Source of the DNA: Comamonas piscis
GTDB taxonomy: Bacteria > Pseudomonadota > Gammaproteobacteria > Burkholderiales > Burkholderiaceae_C
Direction: 5' to 3'
DNA length: 64,000 nucleotides
NCBI RefSeq assembly: GCF_014109725.1
Contig: NZ_CP058554.1
Location: forward strand, 4,650,001-4,714,000
In this document: one piece after another, positions 26,272 to 35,380 of the stretch
Layout: every line of letters begins with the position of its first letter
Numbering within the stretch: the stretch's first letter is position 1
Position numbers and translations under genes: made by a program
The notes under the pieces: generated by a model
Told to the model about the DNA's origin: nothing
Database searches by the model: none
The model's input: only the letters and a program-made list of their open reading frames with translations

Positions 26272-26967
26272 ATGCTGGACCGAGATGGCTTTAGGCCAAA
26301 CGTCGGCATCATCCTGCTCAACCAGCGCAATCAGGTGTTTTGGGGCAAGCGCATCCGCACCCACAGCTGGCAGTTTCCGCAGGGTGGTATTGACCGTGGA
26401 GAAACCCCCGAGCAGGCGATGTTTCGAGAGCTGCATGAGGAAGTAGGCTTGCGACCGGAGCATGTACGTATTGTGGCTAGAACGCGGGATTGGCTACGGT
26501 ACGAGGTGCCCGAACGCTTCATCCGCCGCGATGCCAGAGGCTATTATCGCGGACAAAAGCAGATTTGGTTTTTGCTCCAGTTAACGGGGCACGACTGGGA
26601 CCTGAATCTGCGCGCCACCAACCATCCGGAGTTTGATGCCTGGCGCTGGAATGACTACTGGGTGCCGCTGGATGTGGTGGTGGAATTCAAGCGGGGCGTT
26701 TACGAGATGGCGTTGACTGAGCTGTCGCGCTATGTGCCGCGCAACGATCCGCGCAACCGCTATTTGCGCAGCAATGCGCGCCTGCGCGATGGCGAGCCGC
26801 ACGAGGCAGAGATGGTGACCACTGAAACCCTGCAGGTGTCGGTAACCACCGTCGTCAGCTACCACTCGCCTCTGCGCATGATGCAGGACATGGAACTGCC
26901 GCCTGGTGCCAGCTTTGACCCTGACCCGGGCAATGCCGGGCACAACCCCGGCAGCAGCAACGTTTAG
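26272..26967 (+). CDS. rppH: RNA pyrophosphohydrolase RppH (Nudix)
   Basis: A 231-residue Nudix hydrolase that removes pyrophosphate from the 5' end of mRNAs and triggers their decay. The start MLDRDGFRPNVGIILLN is the family N-terminus. The Nudix box GGIDRGETPEQAMFRELHEE is at about 38-57, and RppH-type residues follow (KQIWFLLQL). It is longer than E. coli RppH (176) because of a C-terminal tail rich in Pro/Gly/Asn (PPGASFDPDPGNAGHNPGSS). It is followed by a bidirectional terminator. Confidence 0.94.
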   Translation: MLDRDGFRPNVGIILLNQRNQVFWGKRIRTHSWQFPQGGIDRGETPEQAMFRELHEEVGLRPEHVRIVARTRDWLRYEVPERFIRRDARGYYRGQKQIWFLLQLTGHDWDLNLRATNHPEFDAWRWNDYWVPLDVVVEFKRGVYEMALTELSRYVPRNDPRNRYLRSNARLRDGEPHEAEMVTTETLQVSVTTVVSYHSPLRMMQDMELPPGASFDPDPGNAGHNPGSSNV

Positions 26968-26975
26968 CTCAGCGC

Positions 26976-27003
26976 AAAAAGCGTCCTAATCAGGACGCTT
27001 TTT
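26976..27003. terminator. Bidirectional terminator between rppH and proB
   Basis: AAAAAGCGTCCT … AGGACGCTTTTT with an AATC loop, giving a T run on either strand between converging genes. Confidence 0.9.
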
Positions 27004-27047
27004 ACATGGGCGCTGCGTTTACAAGCAGCAGCAGCGGTATTGCGGAT

Positions 27048-28187
27048 TCAGTGCCCCGTCAGCACCATATTGTCTCGGTGCAGCATCTCAGGCTCGCCGG
27101 TATAACCCAGCAGTTGCTCGAATTCTGCCGATGGCTTGCGGCACAGGCGCCGCGCCTCGGCGCTGCTGTAGTTGGCCAGGCCGCGTGCCAGCTCGCTGCC
27201 CTCGGGATCACGCACCCCAATCACCTCGCCACGCGAGAACTCGCCATGCACGCTGACCATGCCAATGGGCAGCAGGCTCTTGCCAGCGCTGCGCAGTTTC
27301 TGGGCAGCACCGGCATCCACGCTGACATAGCCGTGCATCTGCAGGTGGTCCATCATCCACTGCTTGCGCGCCTGGTTCTTGTGGGTGGCAGCCAGCAGCA
27401 AAGTACCGATGGCCTCGCCCTCGGCAAGGCGCAGCAGCACATTTTGCTCACGCCCCCAGGCAATAACGGTGGATGCACCAGAGCCTGCAGCCCGCTTGGC
27501 TGCCAGGATCTTGGTGAGCATCCCGCCCTTGCCAATGCCCGAGCCCGCGCCGCCGGCCATGGCTTCGAGCTTCAGATCACCGGCCTGCGCTTCATGCACA
27601 AATTCTGCGTCCGGGTTCTTGCGCGGATCGGCGGTATAGAGACCCTTTTGGTCGGTCAAAATCACCAGCGCATCGGCCTCCACCAGGTTGGCGACCAGCG
27701 CACCCAAGGTGTCGTTGTCACCAAACTTGATTTCGTCGTTGACGACCGTGTCGTTCTCGTTGATCACCGGCACCACACCCAGCTGCAGCAAGGTCAGCAA
27801 GGTGACGCGTGCATTGAGGTAGCGCTCGCGGTCTGCCAAGTCGGCATGGGTCAGCAGCACCTGGGCGCTGCCCAGGTTTTGCTCGCGCAGCTTGGTCTCG
27901 TACATCTGCACCAGGCCCATTTGCCCGACCGCTGCAGCGGCCTGCAACTCATGGATCTCTTTAGGCCGCTGGGACCAGCCCAGGCGCTTCATGCCCTCGG
28001 CTACGGCGCCGCTGGAGACCATAATGACCTCGCGCTTCGCGCCCCCCTCACCATGCACCAGAGCGGCCAATTGGCGGCTCCATTCCGTGATGGCGCCTTC
28101 ATCGAGACCTTTGCCTTCGTTGGTGACGAGGCTGGAGCCGACCTTGACCACGATGCGACGTGCGTCGCGCAGTACGTTCGATGCCAT
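27048..28187 (-). CDS. proB: Glutamate 5-kinase
   Basis: Predicted 379 residues starting MASNVLRDARRIVVKVGSSL; a start at 28229 would add an unusual basic leader. It phosphorylates glutamate in the first step of proline synthesis. The amino-acid kinase domain has KVGSSLVT, VSSGAVAEGM and GGAGSGIGKGGMLTKI. A C-terminal PUA domain (about 285-379, KSLLPIGMVSVHGEFSRGEV) is present, as in full-length bacterial enzymes. It lies 87 bases downstream of obgE in the same direction. Confidence 0.95.
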   Translation of the reverse strand: MASNVLRDARRIVVKVGSSLVTNEGKGLDEGAITEWSRQLAALVHGEGGAKREVIMVSSGAVAEGMKRLGWSQRPKEIHELQAAAAVGQMGLVQMYETKLREQNLGSAQVLLTHADLADRERYLNARVTLLTLLQLGVVPVINENDTVVNDEIKFGDNDTLGALVANLVEADALVILTDQKGLYTADPRKNPDAEFVHEAQAGDLKLEAMAGGAGSGIGKGGMLTKILAAKRAAGSGASTVIAWGREQNVLLRLAEGEAIGTLLLAATHKNQARKQWMMDHLQMHGYVSVDAGAAQKLRSAGKSLLPIGMVSVHGEFSRGEVIGVRDPEGSELARGLANYSSAEARRLCRKPSAEFEQLLGYTGEPEMLHRDNMVLTGH

Positions 28188-28274
28188 TTTTGCTTTTCTC
28201 TGGCGTTTGCGCCCGCCTGGCGAGCGCAAGCAGCTGTCAATGAATGAGTAACCTGGGAGGTGCGTAGGCGCCGA

Positions 28275-29390
28275 TCAATCGCGTGAAGAAAAGCGCGGAT
28301 CGTCCGACAGATCAGGCTGCGCCGGCTCTGCTTCCGCAGCAAAGCGCGGATCGATGTCTTCCGGCTCGTGCTCGGCCTTTTGCATCTTGTGCACGAACTG
28401 GAAGATCTCCTTGATCAGCGGCTCACAGCCCTCACGCGTCAAGGCCGAGATCTCGTAGACGGGGCCCTTCCACTTGTAGCGCTTGACGAAATCCTTGACC
28501 TTGGCCACCCGCTCATCACCCGGCACCATGTCCAGCTTGTTGAGCACCAGCCAGCGTGGTTTGTTGAAGAGGTCTTCGTCGTATTTCTTCAGCTCAGTTA
28601 CAATCGCCTTGGCCTGCGCCACCGGATCCACACCCTCGTCAAACGGCGCTACATCCACGACGTGCAACAGCAAGCGCGTGCGCTGCAAATGGCGCAAAAA
28701 CTGGTGACCCAGGCCGGCGCCATCCGACGCGCCCTCGATCAAACCCGGGATATCCGCGACGACAAAGCTTTTTTCGGGACCTACGCGCACAACGCCCAAG
28801 TTGGGGTGCAAGGTGGTGAAGGGGTAATCGGCAATCTTGGGGCGGGCGTTGGAGACCGCAGCGATAAAGGTTGATTTGCCGGCATTGGGCATGCCCAGCA
28901 GGCCCACATCGGCCAGCACCTTCAGCTCCAGCTTCAGGTTGCGGCGCTCGCCCTTCCAGCCGGGCGTCTTCTGGCGAGGCGCACGGTTGATCGCACTTTT
29001 GAAGCGCAAATTGCCAAAGCCGCCGTCACCGCCCTTGGCGATGGTGATCACCTCGCCCGGGTTGAGCAACTCAAACAGCACTTCGCCGGTCTCGGCGTCG
29101 GTGATGATGGTGCCCACCGGCATGTGCAAGGTGATGTCCTTGCCTGCGCAGCCAAACATGTCCGAGCCCTTGCCGTGCTCGCCGCGCTCGGCGTCGTGGC
29201 GGCGCGAGTAGCGGTAGTCGATCAGGGTGTTGAGGTTGACGTCTGCCAGCGCATAGACATGGCCGCCGCGCCCACCATCACCACCGTCCGGGCCACCGAA
29301 CTCCTTGTACTTTTCATGGCGGAACGACACACAGCCATTGCCACCATCGCCAGCTGCAATGTCAATAAACGCTTCATCTACGAATTTCAT
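28275..29390 (-). CDS. obgE: GTPase ObgE/CgtA
   Basis: A 371-residue Obg GTPase that acts in 50S ribosome maturation and stress response. The glycine-rich N-terminal Obg fold (MKFVDEAFIDIAAGDGGNGC …) covers about 1-158. G1 is GMPNAGKST, G3 DIPGL, G4 NKLD and G5 SAL. The C-terminal acidic tail is short. It is downstream of rplU–rpmA, the conserved rplU–rpmA–obgE–proB order. Confidence 0.96.
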   Translation of the reverse strand: MKFVDEAFIDIAAGDGGNGCVSFRHEKYKEFGGPDGGDGGRGGHVYALADVNLNTLIDYRYSRRHDAERGEHGKGSDMFGCAGKDITLHMPVGTIITDAETGEVLFELLNPGEVITIAKGGDGGFGNLRFKSAINRAPRQKTPGWKGERRNLKLELKVLADVGLLGMPNAGKSTFIAAVSNARPKIADYPFTTLHPNLGVVRVGPEKSFVVADIPGLIEGASDGAGLGHQFLRHLQRTRLLLHVVDVAPFDEGVDPVAQAKAIVTELKKYDEDLFNKPRWLVLNKLDMVPGDERVAKVKDFVKRYKWKGPVYEISALTREGCEPLIKEIFQFVHKMQKAEHEPEDIDPRFAAEAEPAQPDLSDDPRFSSRD

Positions 29391-29504
29391 GGTCGTTATC
29401 CACCCGCCCTGGTACAGGAGTTACGGGAATTGTTCTGCTGCAACCCGAAGCTGCAGCCTTGCCAAAACCGCTATTGTCGCACCGGGGCGCCAAGCGGGTC
29501 GGCC

Positions 29505-29540
29505 CAAAAACACCAAAGCCCCGACTGCGCGGGGCTTTGG
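29505..29540 (-). terminator. Terminator after rpmA
   Basis: CCAAAGCCCCG … CGGGGCTTTGG (29513-29540), followed on the minus strand by TGTTTTTGGG. It may only partly end transcription because obgE follows. Confidence 0.8.
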
Positions 29541-29578
29541 ACAAGGCCAGCAATGGCCTTAAAGACACTTGTCTTGTC

Positions 29579-29839
29579 TTAAGCAGCCTTGGTGATGCTC
29601 ACCGTGTGCTTGGACAAAGCGCCCTTGGTTTCGAACGACACGTGGCCGTCCACCAGAGCAAACAAAGTGTGGTCCTTGCCCAGACCGACATTGGTGCCGG
29701 GGTGGAACTTGGTGCCACGTTGACGCACGATGATCGAACCAGCGCTGATCAATTGACCACCGAAAGCCTTCACACCCAGCATTTTTGGCTTGGAATCACG
29801 TCCATTGCGCGTAGAGCCGCCGCCTTTTTTTTGTGCCAT
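29579..29839 (-). CDS. rpmA: 50S ribosomal protein L27
   Basis: An 86-residue protein beginning MAQKKGGGSTRNGRDS, the standard L27 N-terminus that reaches the peptidyl transferase centre. FHPGTNVGLGKDHTLFAL is the family core. It lies 15 bases after rplU. Confidence 0.97.
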   Translation of the reverse strand: MAQKKGGGSTRNGRDSKPKMLGVKAFGGQLISAGSIIVRQRGTKFHPGTNVGLGKDHTLFALVDGHVSFETKGALSKHTVSITKAA

Positions 29840-29854
29840 GAGATATAGCTCCTG

Positions 29855-30166
29855 TTAAGCTGCAATCGCGCCGATTTGCAGCTCAGTGAACTGCTGGCGA
29901 TGGCCTTGGCGCTTCTGATAGTGCTTACGACGACGCATTTTGAAAATGCGAACCTTGTCGTGCTTGCCGTGGGCTACTACCGTAACCGTCACAGTTGCTC
30001 CGGACACCAAGGGCGTACCAACCTTCAACTCTGCGCCGTCGCCGACTGCCAGAACTTGGTCGATCACGATTTCTTGGCCTACGTCCGCAGCGATCTGTTC
30101 TACCTTGATTTTTTCGCCGGAAGCAACACGATACTGTTTGCCACCGGTTTTTATGACCGCGTACAT
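29855..30166 (-). CDS. rplU: 50S ribosomal protein L21
   Basis: A 103-residue ribosomal protein starting MYAVIKTGGKQYRVASG, the fixed N-terminus of L21. The open frame extends upstream, but this ATG is fixed by homology and has an AGAGG site. The C-terminal FKMRRRKHYQKRQGHRQ segment contacts 23S rRNA. It is the first gene of rplU–rpmA–obgE–proB. Confidence 0.97.
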   Translation of the reverse strand: MYAVIKTGGKQYRVASGEKIKVEQIAADVGQEIVIDQVLAVGDGAELKVGTPLVSGATVTVTVVAHGKHDKVRIFKMRRRKHYQKRQGHRQQFTELQIGAIAA

Positions 30167-30219
30167 AAGAACCTCTAAAAAGGGGATAGTCTCGCAAAGA
30201 AATTTCGCAAGAGCCGAAG

Positions 30220-30248
30220 ATTGTAGCACGGAGCACTGAAAGACGCAA
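30220..30248 (-). promoter_or_regulatory. Promoter of rplU
   Basis: On the minus strand TTGCGT (30248-30243) and TACAAT (30225-30220) are 17 bases apart, about 54 bases upstream of the rplU ATG. Confidence 0.65.
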
Positions 30249-30312
30249 ACCCCTCGCGTTTTCGCACCACAAAGCCGGTCAGAAAGCGCATCCCCAAGGC
30301 GGACAACGGGCC

Positions 30313-31365
30313 ATGACTGCAAGCGGCGCTGCTCTCGTTTCTATAATGCGCTATCCATCCAATGCCGAGATAGCCGCCTTGTCCGAGTCCAACACTCCCA
30401 ACCCGTCCAACCCCTTGAGCCTCGTCGCTGGCGATATGCGACAGGTTGATGCCGTGATCGCCAGGCGCCTGAGCTCTTCCGTACCGCTGATTGGCGAGGT
30501 CTCACACTACATCATCTCGGCGGGCGGCAAGCGCTTGCGCCCCGCGCTGCTGCTGCTGGTGGCCGGCGCCCTTGAGTACCGGGGCGACCAGCACTTCAAC
30601 CTGGCAGCCGTGGTGGAGTTCATCCACACCGCCACCTTGCTGCACGACGATGTGGTGGACGAATCCACCATGCGGCGTGGCAAACCCACGGCCAATGAGA
30701 GCTTTGGCAATGCAGCCAGCGTGCTGGTCGGGGATTTTCTGCACTCGCGCGCCTTCCAGATGATGGTCGACGCCGATAGCATGCGCGTCATGCAGATCCT
30801 GTCGGAAGCCACCAACATCATCGCCGAGGGCGAGGTGCAGCAGCTGATCAACACACACAACGTGGACCTGGATGAAGCGGGCTACCTGGCCGTCATCCGC
30901 TCCAAGACCGCCAAGCTGTTCGAGGCCAGCGCCCGTCTGGCTGCGGTACTGACAGAAGCGCCAGCGGAGCTGGAAGAGGCCTGCGCCAACTACGGCCGGT
31001 CGCTGGGCACTGCCTTTCAGGTGATCGACGATGCGCTGGACTACGATGGTGACACCACCGTGATGGGCAAGAATATTGGCGATGATTTGCGCGAAGGCAA
31101 GGTCACCCTGCCCTTGATCATTGCCATGCAGCGCGCCAACGCGCAAGATCGGCAGATGATTGTCGATGCCATCGAACAAGGCTCAACCCCGCATATGGCG
31201 GATATCGTGCAGGTCGTCAAGGACACCGGCTCGCTGGCCGCAACCCGCGCTGCCGCTGCGCTGCAGGCCCAGGAGGCCATTGATTGCCTCGCCTTGCTGC
31301 CCCGCAATGCGTATACGCAGGCGCTGAACACCCTGGCATCGCAATTGCTTGATCGTCGGGAGTAG
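30313..31365 (+). CDS. ispB: Polyprenyl (octaprenyl) diphosphate synthase
   Basis: Up to 350 residues in this frame. The conserved core starts at about residue 42 (DMRQVDAVIARRL). Both Asp-rich motifs are present (LLHDDVVDES and VIDDALDYDGD), with GGKRLRPALLLL between. It makes the polyprenyl tail of ubiquinone from FPP and IPP. The start is uncertain: 30313 and 30346 are ATG without a Shine-Dalgarno, a TATAAT hexamer lies at 30342-30347, and a TTG at 30379 would give 328 residues, closer to the usual family length. It diverges from rplU. Confidence 0.9.
   Translation: MTASGAALVSIMRYPSNAEIAALSESNTPNPSNPLSLVAGDMRQVDAVIARRLSSSVPLIGEVSHYIISAGGKRLRPALLLLVAGALEYRGDQHFNLAAVVEFIHTATLLHDDVVDESTMRRGKPTANESFGNAASVLVGDFLHSRAFQMMVDADSMRVMQILSEATNIIAEGEVQQLINTHNVDLDEAGYLAVIRSKTAKLFEASARLAAVLTEAPAELEEACANYGRSLGTAFQVIDDALDYDGDTTVMGKNIGDDLREGKVTLPLIIAMQRANAQDRQMIVDAIEQGSTPHMADIVQVVKDTGSLAATRAAAALQAQEAIDCLALLPRNAYTQALNTLASQLLDRRE
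31334..31349 (+). promoter_or_regulatory. Sigma-54-like -24/-12 element upstream of pilB
   Basis: TGGCATCGCAATTGCT has the exact TGGC-N7-TTGC spacing of a sigma-54 promoter and differs from TGGCACG-N4-TTGCW at two positions. It lies inside the end of ispB, 178 bases before pilB, so it could be chance. Confidence 0.25.
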
Positions 31366-31479
31366 CACGCTTGGCTGCCTGCAGCCACTTACTGATACTG
31401 CTGACTGTCGCGGATCCACTGCAGTCACCGCGTCTGCCAGACGTATTCTTTTGTTAAATCTCCGAACAACTGCTAAAGT

Positions 31480-31507
31480 TTGCCGGATTACGCAGCGAGG
31501 CTATAGA
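31480..31507 (+). promoter_or_regulatory. Sigma-70-type promoter of pilB
   Basis: TTGCCG (31480-31485) and TATAGA (31502-31507) are separated by 16 bases, 20 bases upstream of the pilB ATG. Confidence 0.5.
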
Positions 31508-31526
31508 CGATAGGCGTCCCCTTTAC

Positions 31527-33260
31527 ATGCCTGACATCAACACCCCCCCCAAAGCCGTCGCCCTCCCCGGTATCGCCAGAGCCCTGGTTGCCAGCGGAAA
31601 ACTCCCCATTGCCAAGGCGGAGGCCCTGTACGCCACCAGCCTCAAAAGCAAGAACAGCTTTATTGGCGAACTGGTCGCCAGCGGCGCTGTTTCCAGCAGC
31701 GATGTTGCGACCATCATCTCGACGGTTTATGGCGCACCCATGGTCGATCTCGATGCCATCGACCTGAGTCGGCTGGCACCGGGCCTGCTCGACAACAAGC
31801 TGGCGCTGACCAACAAGATCATCCCACTGGCCAAGCGCGGCAACCGCCTGGTAGTAGTCACGGCTGACCCCACCGACCATTCGGTGGCCGAACAGATCAA
31901 GTTCTCGACCCAGCTGAGCGTGGACTGGGTCATCGCCGAGCATGCCAAGCTGGTCAAAGCGCTGGAGGTGGTGGCCAAAAAGGGTGGCGACAACATCCAG
32001 GACATGATCACCGGTGACGTCAATCTCAATGAGTTCGAGATTGATGACGAATCGGTGAACACCGACAGCAGCAGCAGCGACGAAACCGAAGTCGAAGACG
32101 CGCCCATCGTCAAGTTTCTGCAAAAGATGCTCATCGACGCCTTCAATGCGCGCGCGTCTGATTTGCACTTTGAGCCCTACGAACACCAGTACCGCATCCG
32201 TTTTCGCATTGACGGCGAACTGCGCGAGATTGCCTCGCCCCCTCCCGCGATCAAGGACAAGCTGGCCTCGCGTATCAAGGTGATCTCGCGCCTGGACATC
32301 TCGGAAAAGCGCGTTCCCCAGGACGGCCGGATGAAGCTGAAGATCGGCGCCGACCGGGTGATCGATTTCCGGGTCAGCACCCTGCCTACGCTGTTTGGCG
32401 AAAAGATCGTTATCCGTATTCTTGACCCCAGCAGCGCCAAGCTGGGCATTGATGCGCTGGGCTACGAGCCCGAAGAGAAGGCACGCCTGCTGAGCGCTAT
32501 CAAGCGGCCGTACGGCATGATTTTGGTCACCGGCCCCACGGGCTCGGGCAAGACCGTGTCGCTCTATACCTGCCTGAACATTCTCAATACGCCGGCGGTC
32601 AATATCGCGACGGCGGAAGACCCCTCCGAAATCAACCTGCCGGGCGTCAACCAGGTCAACGTGAACGAGAAGGCCGGCTTGACCTTTGCGACGGCGCTCA
32701 AGTCCTTTCTGCGCCAGGATCCCGACATCATCATGGTCGGTGAAATCCGGGATTTGGAGACCGCCGACATCGCAATCAAGGCCGCGCAGACCGGCCACTT
32801 GGTGCTGTCCACCCTGCACACCAACGACGCGCCCACCACTTTGACGCGTATGCGCAATATGGGTATCGCGCCGTTCAATATCGCCTCCAGCGTGATCCTG
32901 ATCACCGCGCAGCGCCTGGCACGCAAGCTCTGCCCCATCTGCAAGCGGCCCACGGAGATTCCGCATGAGGCCTTGCTGGAAGCGGGCTTCAAGGAAGAAG
33001 AGCTGGACGGCACCTGGATGCCTTATGAGGCCGTCGGCTGCGACGCCTGCAACAATGGCTACAAGGGCCGTCTGGGCATCTACCAGGTGATGCCGATCTC
33101 CGAAGAAACACAGCGCATCATCTTGCGCGATGGCAGCGCACTGGAAATTGCGGAGCAGGCCGTTCTGGAGAACGTTAGGTCCTTGCGTGCATCCGGCCTG
33201 CACAAGGTCAAAAAGGGACTGACCTCACTGGAAGAGGTCTTAGCCGTCACCAACGAATAA
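31527..33260 (+). CDS. pilB: Type IV pilus extension ATPase PilB
   Basis: A 577-residue GspE/PilB ATPase that drives pilus extension at the inner membrane. The N-terminal MshEN/T2SSE-N domain covers about 20-160. Walker A GPTGSGKT is at 336-343, the Asp and His boxes follow, Walker B is DIIMVGEIRD, and the zinc-binding Cys tetrad is CPIC … CDAC (about 470-515). It is followed by pilC and pilD with short gaps, the standard order. Confidence 0.95.
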   Translation: MPDINTPPKAVALPGIARALVASGKLPIAKAEALYATSLKSKNSFIGELVASGAVSSSDVATIISTVYGAPMVDLDAIDLSRLAPGLLDNKLALTNKIIPLAKRGNRLVVVTADPTDHSVAEQIKFSTQLSVDWVIAEHAKLVKALEVVAKKGGDNIQDMITGDVNLNEFEIDDESVNTDSSSSDETEVEDAPIVKFLQKMLIDAFNARASDLHFEPYEHQYRIRFRIDGELREIASPPPAIKDKLASRIKVISRLDISEKRVPQDGRMKLKIGADRVIDFRVSTLPTLFGEKIVIRILDPSSAKLGIDALGYEPEEKARLLSAIKRPYGMILVTGPTGSGKTVSLYTCLNILNTPAVNIATAEDPSEINLPGVNQVNVNEKAGLTFATALKSFLRQDPDIIMVGEIRDLETADIAIKAAQTGHLVLSTLHTNDAPTTLTRMRNMGIAPFNIASSVILITAQRLARKLCPICKRPTEIPHEALLEAGFKEEELDGTWMPYEAVGCDACNNGYKGRLGIYQVMPISEETQRIILRDGSALEIAEQAVLENVRSLRASGLHKVKKGLTSLEEVLAVTNE

Positions 33261-33280
33261 AGCAACGAGGGCAGGGATAA

Positions 33281-34501
33281 ATGGCAACCACAGTCAATAA
33301 GAAAACATCGAACGAAGCCGTTTATGAGTGGGAAGGCAAGGACCGCAACGGCAAGATCGTGCGCGGCGAGTCCCGCGCGGGCGGCGAAAACCAGGTCATC
33401 GCATCTTTGCGGCGCCAAGGCATCTTGCCGTCCAAGATCAAAAAGCGCCGCATGCGCTCAGGCAAGCGCATCAAGCCCAAGGACATCGCCCTGTTCACAC
33501 GCCAGCTGGCGACGATGATGAAGGCCGGTGTGCCCTTGCTGCAGGCTTTTGACATCGTCGGCCGAGGCAGCACCAACCCCAGCGTGACCAAGCTACTGAA
33601 TGATGTGCGCAGCGATGTGGAGTCGGGCTCGTCGCTAAGCACCGCTTTCCGCCGCCACCCCATGTACTTCAATGCGCTGTACTGCAACCTGGTGGAAGCC
33701 GGTGAAGCGGCCGGTATCTTGGAAGGCCTGCTCGACCGCCTCGCGACTTACATGGAAAAGACCGAGGCCATCAAGAGCAAGATCCGCTCGGCCTTGATGT
33801 ACCCGACCTCGGTGGTCATCGTGGCCTTTGTCGTGGTGGCCATCATCATGATCTTTGTGATCCCTGCTTTCAAGGATGTGTTCTCTTCATTCGGCGCTGA
33901 CCTGCCGGGTCCGACCTTGATCGTGATGGCCATCAGCGAGTTCTTTGTGAGCTACTGGTACCTGATCTTTTTTGGCATTGGTGGCAGCATTTACTTCTTC
34001 CTGCAGGCCTGGAAGCGCAGCGAAAAAATGCAACGCACGATGGACCGCTGGCTGCTGCGGGTACCTATCTTTGGCCCGCTGATTGAGAAATCCTGCGTGG
34101 CGCGCTGGACGCGCACCTTGTCGACGATGTTTGCTGCCGGTGTGCCCTTGGTCGAAGCACTGGACTCGGTGGGTGGTGCCTCCGGCAATGCCGTGTTTGC
34201 GGTGGCCACTGAAAAGATCCAGCAGCAGGTATCGACTGGTACCAGCCTCACAGTTGCGATGTCCGACGCCAATGTCTTCCCTTCGATGGTGTTGCAGATG
34301 TGCGCGATCGGCGAAGAATCGGGCTCGATCGACCACATGCTGAGCAAGGCAGCCGACTTTTACGAAGCCGAAGTGGACGAGGCGGTTGCCGGCTTGTCCA
34401 GCCTGATGGAACCCATCATCATCGTGTTTCTGGGCACGCTCATCGGCGGCATTGTGGTATCGATGTACCTGCCTATTTTCAAGCTCGGTCAGGTGGTTTA
34501 A
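33281..34501 (+). CDS. pilC: Type IV pilus inner-membrane platform protein PilC
   Basis: A 406-residue GspF/PilC protein. It has two T2SSF cytoplasmic domains (about 75-200 and 275-400; LFTRQLATMMKAGVPLLQAF and RTLSTMFAAGVPLVEALDS) and three membrane helices (for example VVIVAFVVVAIIMIFVIPAF and a C-terminal IIIVFLGTLIGGIVVSMYLP). It anchors PilB and organises pilin assembly. It lies 20 bases after pilB. Confidence 0.95.
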   Translation: MATTVNKKTSNEAVYEWEGKDRNGKIVRGESRAGGENQVIASLRRQGILPSKIKKRRMRSGKRIKPKDIALFTRQLATMMKAGVPLLQAFDIVGRGSTNPSVTKLLNDVRSDVESGSSLSTAFRRHPMYFNALYCNLVEAGEAAGILEGLLDRLATYMEKTEAIKSKIRSALMYPTSVVIVAFVVVAIIMIFVIPAFKDVFSSFGADLPGPTLIVMAISEFFVSYWYLIFFGIGGSIYFFLQAWKRSEKMQRTMDRWLLRVPIFGPLIEKSCVARWTRTLSTMFAAGVPLVEALDSVGGASGNAVFAVATEKIQQQVSTGTSLTVAMSDANVFPSMVLQMCAIGEESGSIDHMLSKAADFYEAEVDEAVAGLSSLMEPIIIVFLGTLIGGIVVSMYLPIFKLGQVV

Positions 34502-34503
34502 GC

Positions 34504-35379
34504 GTGTCCGAAGCACTATTGAACACAGCGCTGTTTGCACTGATCGGCCTGCTGGTGGGCAGCTTTTTGAATGTGGTCGTTCACCGCCTGCCACTGATGC
34601 TGGAGCGCCAGTGGCGACGTGATGCCCAGGACATGCTGGCAGCGACAGACACGGCGCAGGCCCACGAATCAGAGGCAACGCCGGAGGCCAAAGCGGACCG
34701 TTTCAACCTCTGGGCGCCCGCATCGCGCTGCCCGCATTGCAGCCACCAGATCCGCTGGTATGAGAACGTGCCCGTCATCAGCTGGCTGTTTCTGCGTGGC
34801 CGATGCAGCCAGTGCAGTGCGCGTATCTCTGCCCGCTATCCTCTGGTTGAAATCGCCAACAGCTTGCTGTGGGCCTACTGCATCCACCGCTGGGGCCTGG
34901 GGGCTACAGGGTTGGCCTGGTGCTTCTTTTCGTCGATGCTGCTGACGGCAGCGCTGATTGACTGGGACACCACCCTGCTGCCCGATGACCTGACCCTGCC
35001 CTTGCTCTGGGCGGGCCTGCTTTGCAGCGCGATGGGCTGGATTGATGTGTCCCTCAAGGACTCCTTGTTCGGCGCGGCCATCGGTTATCTGGTGTTGTGG
35101 CTGATTTACTGGGCCTTCAAGCTGCTCACCGGCAAGGAAGGCATGGGCTATGGCGATTTCAAGCTGCTGGCCGCCTTAGGCGCCTGGTTTGGCTGGCAAG
35201 CGCTGATTCCCATCGCATTGTTCTCCTCGGTGGTGGGTGCGGTCATTGGCATTGCGATGAAGATCTTCTCCAACCTGCGCGAGGGCGGCTACATCCCCTT
35301 TGGCCCCTTTTTGGCGGGCGCCGGCTTTTTGGTGATGTGGTTCGGCACCGGCATTGTCGACCGCTTGCTGCAGCCCTGA
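34504..35379 (+). CDS. pilD: Prepilin peptidase/N-methyltransferase PilD
   Basis: A 291-residue aspartic membrane peptidase that cleaves and N-methylates prepilins. The GTG start at 34504 follows the pilC stop by two bases and gives the conserved N-terminus (ALIGLLVGSFLNVVVHRLP). The N-terminal domain has two Cys pairs (CPHC, CSQC) for zinc. The two catalytic Asp residues are in DWDTTLLPDD and KEGMGYGDFKLL. Length fits the family (about 290). Confidence 0.95.
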   Translation: MSEALLNTALFALIGLLVGSFLNVVVHRLPLMLERQWRRDAQDMLAATDTAQAHESEATPEAKADRFNLWAPASRCPHCSHQIRWYENVPVISWLFLRGRCSQCSARISARYPLVEIANSLLWAYCIHRWGLGATGLAWCFFSSMLLTAALIDWDTTLLPDDLTLPLLWAGLLCSAMGWIDVSLKDSLFGAAIGYLVLWLIYWAFKLLTGKEGMGYGDFKLLAALGAWFGWQALIPIALFSSVVGAVIGIAMKIFSNLREGGYIPFGPFLAGAGFLVMWFGTGIVDRLLQP

Positions 35380-35380
35380 T

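Noticed and set aside
31488..33203. 571-codon open frame opposite pilB
   Set aside because: It is a codon-bias shadow of pilB; the Walker motifs and zinc cysteines are on the plus strand.
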